Shown here piece by piece: positions 58,312 through 64,000 of a DNA stretch of 64,000 nucleotides. The position numbers and the translations under genes were made by a program. The stretch covers positions 560,925 through 624,924 of the forward strand of contig CAJJDN010000024.1 in the NCBI GenBank assembly GCA_905182985.1, in the 5' to 3' direction. The DNA comes from Paramecium sonneborni. Taxonomy: Eukaryota; Ciliophora; Oligohymenophorea; Peniculida; Parameciidae. How positions within the stretch are numbered: the first letter of the stretch is position 1; each line of letters starts with the position of its first letter. The notes beneath the pieces were generated by a model that was not told the origin of the DNA, did no database searches, and was given only the letters and a program-made list of their open reading frames with translations.

Positions 58312-60285
58312 ATGAATCCAATAGTAGGCAATAATGTTGGATCAGATTAAGGTGCTATTTAAGCTGCTTTTCCAGGAGAATACAAAGGATTTGCTCCAAT
58401 TGGAAGAGGTTCTTATGCAAAAGTGTATAGAGCGGAAGATAATTATGGACAGACTGTGGCTATAAAGGTAGAATACTATAATAATTATAAATAGGTTATA
58501 GATGTAAGAAATATGTAAAAGGAGATAATTCCTTATATGTAAAATGAAATGAAATTATTATCAGAAAGTGATAATAAAAATGTAATTAAGTTGTTCAAAA
58601 GTCATTAATCTCCTGATAAATTGATTTTGGTTCTTGAAGTACTATTTTTAAATTGAAATATAGTATTGTTTCTTAGATGTTGAATTTATGGTGAAAAGAT
58701 ATTATAAAGGAAAATTACCCGACAATTTGGTAATAATCATATTGAGATAACTTGCAAATGGATTATCTTATTTACATAAGAATAAAATAATTCACCGAGA
58801 TTTAAAATTAGAGAATTTTGCTGTTTAACTTACTGTAGAAGATTAAGATGCTTTATAAAAGAGAAATGATTTGACAGTGTTTGAGAGAGCCACTTATAAA
58901 TTAATCGATTTAGGATTAGCTAAGAAATTGGGAGATCTTACAGCTTAAACAAGTACATGGGCAGGAACAGAATTAAATATGGGTATTAAAAATTAATTAT
59001 AAATAAAGCTCCTGAAATTTTAAATGAAGAAAAATATTCTTTTCAAGCCGATATGTATAGTTTAGGAGTGTGCTTATATTATATGGTTGCTGGCAAATAT
59101 CCATATTTTGATCCTACTAATAGAACTCCACTCTAAGATTTAATTAAATAAGAAAATGCTGATCTTAATCTAATACCAAATATTTAATTGAGAAGTCTGA
59201 TTCAAAAAATGCTTAAATTTAATCCAAAATAAAGACTGACCTTTTAAGAATTATATTAACATGAATTTCTTAAATATAGAGAAGGAGATTTAATGAATCC
59301 ACTTGATTTAGAATTAGATTCAAATTAAGTTATATACTCTCAAAGAATTGAAGACTCCACTTTTGAAGATGTTCGAACAGAATAATAACTAATATAATAA
59401 TATACAACAAATTAATATCGAATAGATTAACAATAAACATTTGAAAAAAAAAGTGATGTTAAATAAGATTTTTCTTCATCATAATAACAATAATATTGTA
59501 ATTTTGTATAACCTGATACTGAAATTTAATAATATCCAATTATAAGCTCTGAATATAAAAATGTATTTCCCAATAATACTTATGATCCAATTAAGAAATA
59601 AAATGATTAAATCATGCAACTATATCATATTAAAAATTAATATGCAGCAATTATGAAATTGGCTGATTATCTTGAATAAATAATACCGATTGTAAAAGGA
59701 ACTAAACTTGATTTTTTTACAATGGAATCCAAATTTAATATGTATATTGAGTATCTGAGAATGGTTTCAAAATAACTTTACTTAAAATTAAAATAGAGAT
59801 TCTAATTCTATTAACCTAGCTTAGGGTCTTTTGATAGATATTAGTTATTAGAAAAACAAGTAAAATAGGAAGATTAAATAAAATTTGATAACATTAAAAT
59901 TAAAGAAGGAGATAGTAGTGGAATGATTTCATGGTTTAATAAAAAAGTTTTTAAATCTATTAAATGCGAACCCCATGATTCATTGAACTTTAATTAGCAA
60001 TATTAATAAAATAATATTGAATTGTATAAAGAATTGTTAAAGATGTTATAGGATACATTTTATAAATATTAAGATGACTCAGATCCTAAATTAAAAAGAA
60101 TAAAATGTTTACTTTATTTATCCATGATAAATACAGCTAGATCTAGAGTTTTATTTTAGGTAGAATTATAAAATGTTGATTACAAAGCTGAAGAACTTTT
60201 ATTAACTAAGGCTCGTGATGAACCAGATACTCTATCAGAAAAAGTCACATCTATTTTGGCTTAATACAATTTAAATTATGACTGA
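58312..60285 (+). CDS. Serine/threonine protein kinase, possibly ULK/Atg1-like
   Basis: 631 residues; introns of 27 nt (after TVAIK), 25 nt (after LILVLE) and 26 nt (inside the APE motif, ends AAG). The kinase domain spans about residues 24-285: P-loop APIGRGSYAKVYRAED, Lys52 in TVAIKVIDV, HRD loop IIHRDLKLENFAV, KLIDLGLAKKL (DLG for DFG), ELNMAPEIL after splicing, then DMYSLGVCLYYMVAGKYP. All catalytic residues are present. The long C-terminal part is Gln-rich (about 300-390), then helical (MKLADYLEQIIPIVKGTKLD; RIKCLLYLSMINTARSRVLF), which might be a MIT/EAT-like bundle as in Atg1/ULK kinases. That subfamily call is inference. Confidence 0.8.
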
Positions 60286-60406
60286 TCAATTTTAAAATTA
60301 AAATATCAATAAAATTTTATTTTAATATTATAATCTAAAATGAATTATAAAAAATAAATTTCTTGATTAATAGTAATTTATAATTAAAATTATCGTTAGA
60401 AAACAA

Positions 60407-63031
60407 ATGAAATACTAAGAGATTTAAAGAGAAATCTATACAAATGATGAGTTATGTTTATTCCTCAAGTTTCATTTAAGAATTTCTAGCGCAGCTTGCT
60501 TAACATTATCAATAATTTAACTATACCTATCAAGTTAATACAACCTTTAATTTCATCCATTTTTTGATATGTTGCATTTGATGACAGAAATGATATCTAT
60601 CTTATTTGCAATTTTAGGATTGGTTTATTCATTTTCATATATAACGAAGTTGTAATAATTAAATTGTTAGTATTATGAAAATTAAAATGATAAAATATCA
60701 AGATTATTATTTATTGTTATTTGCTTTATATTGGCTATAGTTATAACTTTAGGAGTTATGAATCCAATATTTTTTGCTTTAGGAATGCAATCTAAAGTTG
60801 CTTAAATTGATTATTCATCTTATGAAGATTTATTGTTATTAAATCAATCAATTAAATCATCAAGGAATCTAATTATTGAAATAATTGTATCAGCTGCTTA
60901 AACAATAAGTCTAATATTTATGGGATATGTTTTCTTATTATTTAGTAAGAATACTATCACATATAATTATTTTATTTATTTTTTTGCTTTGATAGCAAAT
61001 CTAATAGCTATTGTGATTTATTCATATCAATAAGATATAAAATTGTTAAGTATTATAAATAGTGTACCAAAATCTAATGATGAATACTTAGTAACATTTA
61101 TTTCTGAAGCTTGTTTATTCATTGCTTTAGTCATATTTTCAATATTTTTAATGGATACTTTAAGTCAGTATTACAGATAATTCAAAAATCCTATCTACAA
61201 ATTTATTTTAGGGTATTATTAAATATTTATTTAGAAATATAATTATTGGTTTAGTTTTTGCTTTGATTGGTAGTAATGGATAATTAATCAGAAATCTATA
61301 ATAATATTAAGAAATCTATATGGATAAAGATCTATGTAGAAATTAAATGAATTTAGTACCATCCTAACTTTTGAAAGATTTAGGATGTTCAAGTAAATAT
61401 TTTGGAACTGAAAATTCTTTAACTTTAGATTGCCCTAATGAATAATAAACTCATATTTGGGAATAAAATAAAACTGATTAATTTGGTTGTATTAATTGGA
61501 ATTGTTGTAGCCTGATTAGTTAGATATTATTAAGAAAATATATCACCTATTGCTTATTAACAAATTGGGAGGCAATACTCTTAATTATGTTATCATTTAT
61601 GATCTTTTAAATTAGATTAGTACAAGAAAATGGTAAATCTATATTATTTATTTGACAGCTATTTCCTAAACACTAAAATAAATTGCTCTTTTATTTTCTT
61701 TCTCTCTAATATTCGCAGGAATATTTGCAGCTAATTCTTTACCAGATATTGAAATATACAGAAAAACCTATGTTTCACCATAAAATTACATCCCAATAAA
61801 TAATTTGAATACATTACCTACACATTAATTATTTTAAACTATTGATTGGCTTCCTTAATAATGCTCTCAGAAAGTACCAATAGATATTCTTTAAAATTTA
61901 TAAGATTATTGTTCTAATAACTGTAAATTAATTGAGCTATTTCTCACAATTGAAAATGGATAATTTTTAGTGAATGCAATAAATTAACAAAATTTAATTA
62001 TTTCTCAAGAAAATTAAGAAGGCTAAGAATTTTTATATTTTAAAGGTTATTTCAATGAAATTTTAAAAATCATTTAAGATAAAATTTCAGTTTGTATCTT
62101 TTCACCATCTACTACAATAAAATTGAATTTTTAATAATCAAGAGATAAAAAAAGATATAGAAAACATAATAAATAATCTGACTCCTTGTTAATACATAAA
62201 TAAATAACATAAAAACCATCATAAATTTAAGAACAAACACTAAGTTAATTAGTTAAATATTATAATATTTAATTAATCTTCTATGAAAGTAATTATTTAC
62301 CATTAGGAACATAAATAACAATATATAATTCTTTGTTATATAATTGTTAAAGTATAAATATTAATGCTGGTAAAACTATGATCATTGACTAGTCTAATTA
62401 GAAAACAAATAATTTAACTTTCTACAATTATCCTTAAGGTTAATATGCTACGGTTGTATTAAACACTGAAAGTTCTCAAAGTTGTATTTACATTTTGAGT
62501 AATCAAAACATATATATTCATCCAATCATTCCTATAAAGTCAGATTTGACGATAACATTATCTTGGTTTGGAATATATGATTTAGATTTATTAGTTGAAA
62601 ATAAAATTTGTAAAGTAGGCAAAAAATTTCAGAATGATTGTGGAACTATAAAAGCTCACTTTGATTCAATTATTGGTAATTAACAAACTTCCAAAGAATT
62701 ATCGAATGGTGAATAAATTTCTATAGATTATTTATCTACATATGATTATAAGATATATGTTTAGATAACATTAAATAAGGAATAAATTATTAAACTAAAA
62801 AAAACATAGTAAGATAGTATTACCCTATTTTAACAGTCAAATGCTTAAGTGCAAATCTTTTCTCAAAATAGTAGGTTACCTTAAGCAAATGTCTTTATTA
62901 AATAAATAGTTTAAGCTGATTAAATTATCAATGAAAATGATAAATTTATATATAAGTGGTTTGTTGGATGTATAAATAATGGAGAACGATTAGAAATTAT
63001 TAATCAAATCAAAATTAATTATGAGTGTTGA
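60407..63031 (+). CDS. Multi-membrane protein with large C-terminal ectodomain
   Basis: 858 residues; introns 61213-61234 (22 nt) and 61633-61658 (26, ends CAG). Starts MKYQEIQREIYTNDELCLFL. About seven or eight hydrophobic helices follow, e.g. EMISILFAILGLVYSFSYI, LLFIVICFILAIVITLGVM, YFIYFFALIANLIAIVIYSY and FLIALVIFSIF-type segments. One loop contains CINWNCCSLISQ, a CC pair reminiscent of tetraspanins. After WEAILLIMLSFMIFQIRLV and a last helix (IALLFSFSLIFAGIFAAN) comes a 400-residue Cys-containing region (QQCSQKVPIDILQ; DYCSNNCKLIELF) rich in beta-type sequence. No family recognised. If the second intron is wrong, this could be two genes. Confidence 0.65.
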
Positions 63032-63063
63032 TGTTTAGTTTTATATAGATAATTATATCTAAA

Positions 63064-64000
63064 TCAAATATTTTCTTTAAAAAGTCTACTTATTGAGGTT
63101 TAACTTCCTTTTACATCGATATTTTCTTTATACAGAGAGGATTTTCGAACCTCAAAATAGTTCGATTCCTAAAATATTTAATATTTATTATATACTTTTA
63201 TTTTAAGATCTAAACCTCTCCTTTTATATGCATCAAACTCTGCTTATATCATCATTAAATCTTCTTAAACTCTATGATAATCCTTATTTAAAATTGAAAA
63301 CTTTTGTTTCCATGTTTCTACTTCATTTTATAAATAACTAATTCTTTCTTCTAAATTAGAGAGATCAATATTATTATTTTATTCTATTAATCTCATTTGA
63401 GAATCCATCTCAACTAATTATAATTATTTAATTTTAAGTTCTTCTAATAATTTCTCCAACTTAAATCTTAAAGAACTTTCAGATTCAATCTTATTTTCTA
63501 ATTCTTTTTATAAATTTTTAGTTTATAAATTAGTTTATTCATTCAAATATTTAAGTTGTTATTCTACGTCTTGAAGATGAGATATTTTATCTTATTAAAA
63601 ATGATTTTTCTTATTTAATTCTTATTCTAAAGAAAGCTAATATTTAAGATCATTTTTTAGACTATCTATTTACTTAATATTTTCATCTAATTATTCTTGT
63701 AATAATTTTGATTTGATATCATAATTTTAACTATTTTAAAGATTACTTTCTTTTAATTTTTCTATATCCTCTTCTTATTTTTATTTATTTTTTTCATGTT
63801 GATTTAATTTATCTTCCTAAGATTTTAATTATTCTTATTATTGATTATTTTAATCTTTCAATCTTTCTAACTCAAAACATTAGAGTAATATTTATTCTAA
63901 TAATTTTAACTTATCTTATTTTATAGAATCTTCAAATAAAACATGATTCTTAATTTATGATGATAATTTGGTAATTTATTCTTAAGAATTTTGTTTAAGA
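63064..64000 (-). CDS. Long coiled-coil protein, N-terminus beyond window
   Basis: Open from the right edge to TGA at 63064-63066 with one clear 27-nt intron (at about 63,174-63,200). Nearly all of it is heptad coiled coil: LKLLEQILLQCFELERLKDQ, LQEQLDENIKQIDSLKNDLK, FKLEKLLEELKIKQLQLVEM, LEERISYLQNEVETWKQKF and YHRVQEDLMMIQAEFDAYKR. The tail reads SRLFKENI. The start codon lies outside the window. Probably a cytoskeletal or cortical protein. The head-on neighbour ends 32 bp away. Confidence 0.75.

Noticed and set aside
63130..63170. tRNA-like T-arm sequence (agttcgattcct)
   Set aside because: No acceptor stem or anticodon arm can be drawn around it, and it falls in the last exon of the minus-strand coiled-coil gene.
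1..64000. CRISPR arrays, bacterial operons, ribosome binding sites, phage or insertion sequences
   Set aside because: The DNA is eukaryotic with spliced genes. No direct-repeat/spacer array, transposase or prokaryotic signal was seen.

Overview
The window reads as macronuclear DNA of a Paramecium-like ciliate. It is very AT-rich. Real genes are open only when TAA and TAG are read as glutamine and TGA is the sole stop. Most genes carry introns of about 20-40 nt that start with GTA or GT and end with TAG, AAG or CAG. Genes are packed on both strands with intergenic gaps as small as 12-40 bp. All products below were translated by eye with that code and with introns removed; where I give a residue count, exon lengths sum to whole codons. 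The species is inferred; an aurelia-type Paramecium is likely but not proven.

Left part (1-17,300): a partial Gln-rich protein, a membrane protein, an NLI/FCP1-like protein without the catalytic motif, V-ATPase subunit E (head to head with a coiled-coil gene, start codons 12 bp apart), and several small coiled-coil or unrecognised genes.

Middle (17,300-38,700): a very large multi-membrane PAS protein of the TmcB-like ciliate family, an acylated IQ/MORN protein, a Rho-family GTPase, a decayed Rab gene, a 14-3-3 gene, a coiled-coil gene, a multi-membrane protein with an EGF-like motif, a small EF-hand-like protein and a long Gln-rich/F-box-like gene. Two scaffold faults lie here: a 518-N gap flanked by identical 724-bp copies, and a single N separating two 1,173-bp direct copies. 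Both look like unmerged contig ends.

Right part (38,700-64,000): membrane-traffic genes predominate: an Erv41/Erv46-ERGIC protein, a HID1-like protein, alpha-COP, AP-2 mu and a probable trichocyst matrix protein (dense-core secretory cargo). Next come a ULK4-like kinase head to head with the 40S assembly factor LTV1, a second Ser/Thr kinase, a multi-membrane protein with a large ectodomain and a partial coiled-coil gene. At 46,848-47,060 is a frameshifted inverted copy of part of the Gln-rich/F-box gene.

No rRNA, tRNA, CRISPR array, transposon or telomeric repeat was recognised. I found no clearly new multi-gene system. The most unusual items are the gene relics, the apparent pseudophosphatase, the Rho protein with a shortened insert region, and the ULK4 homologue that keeps its catalytic residues.
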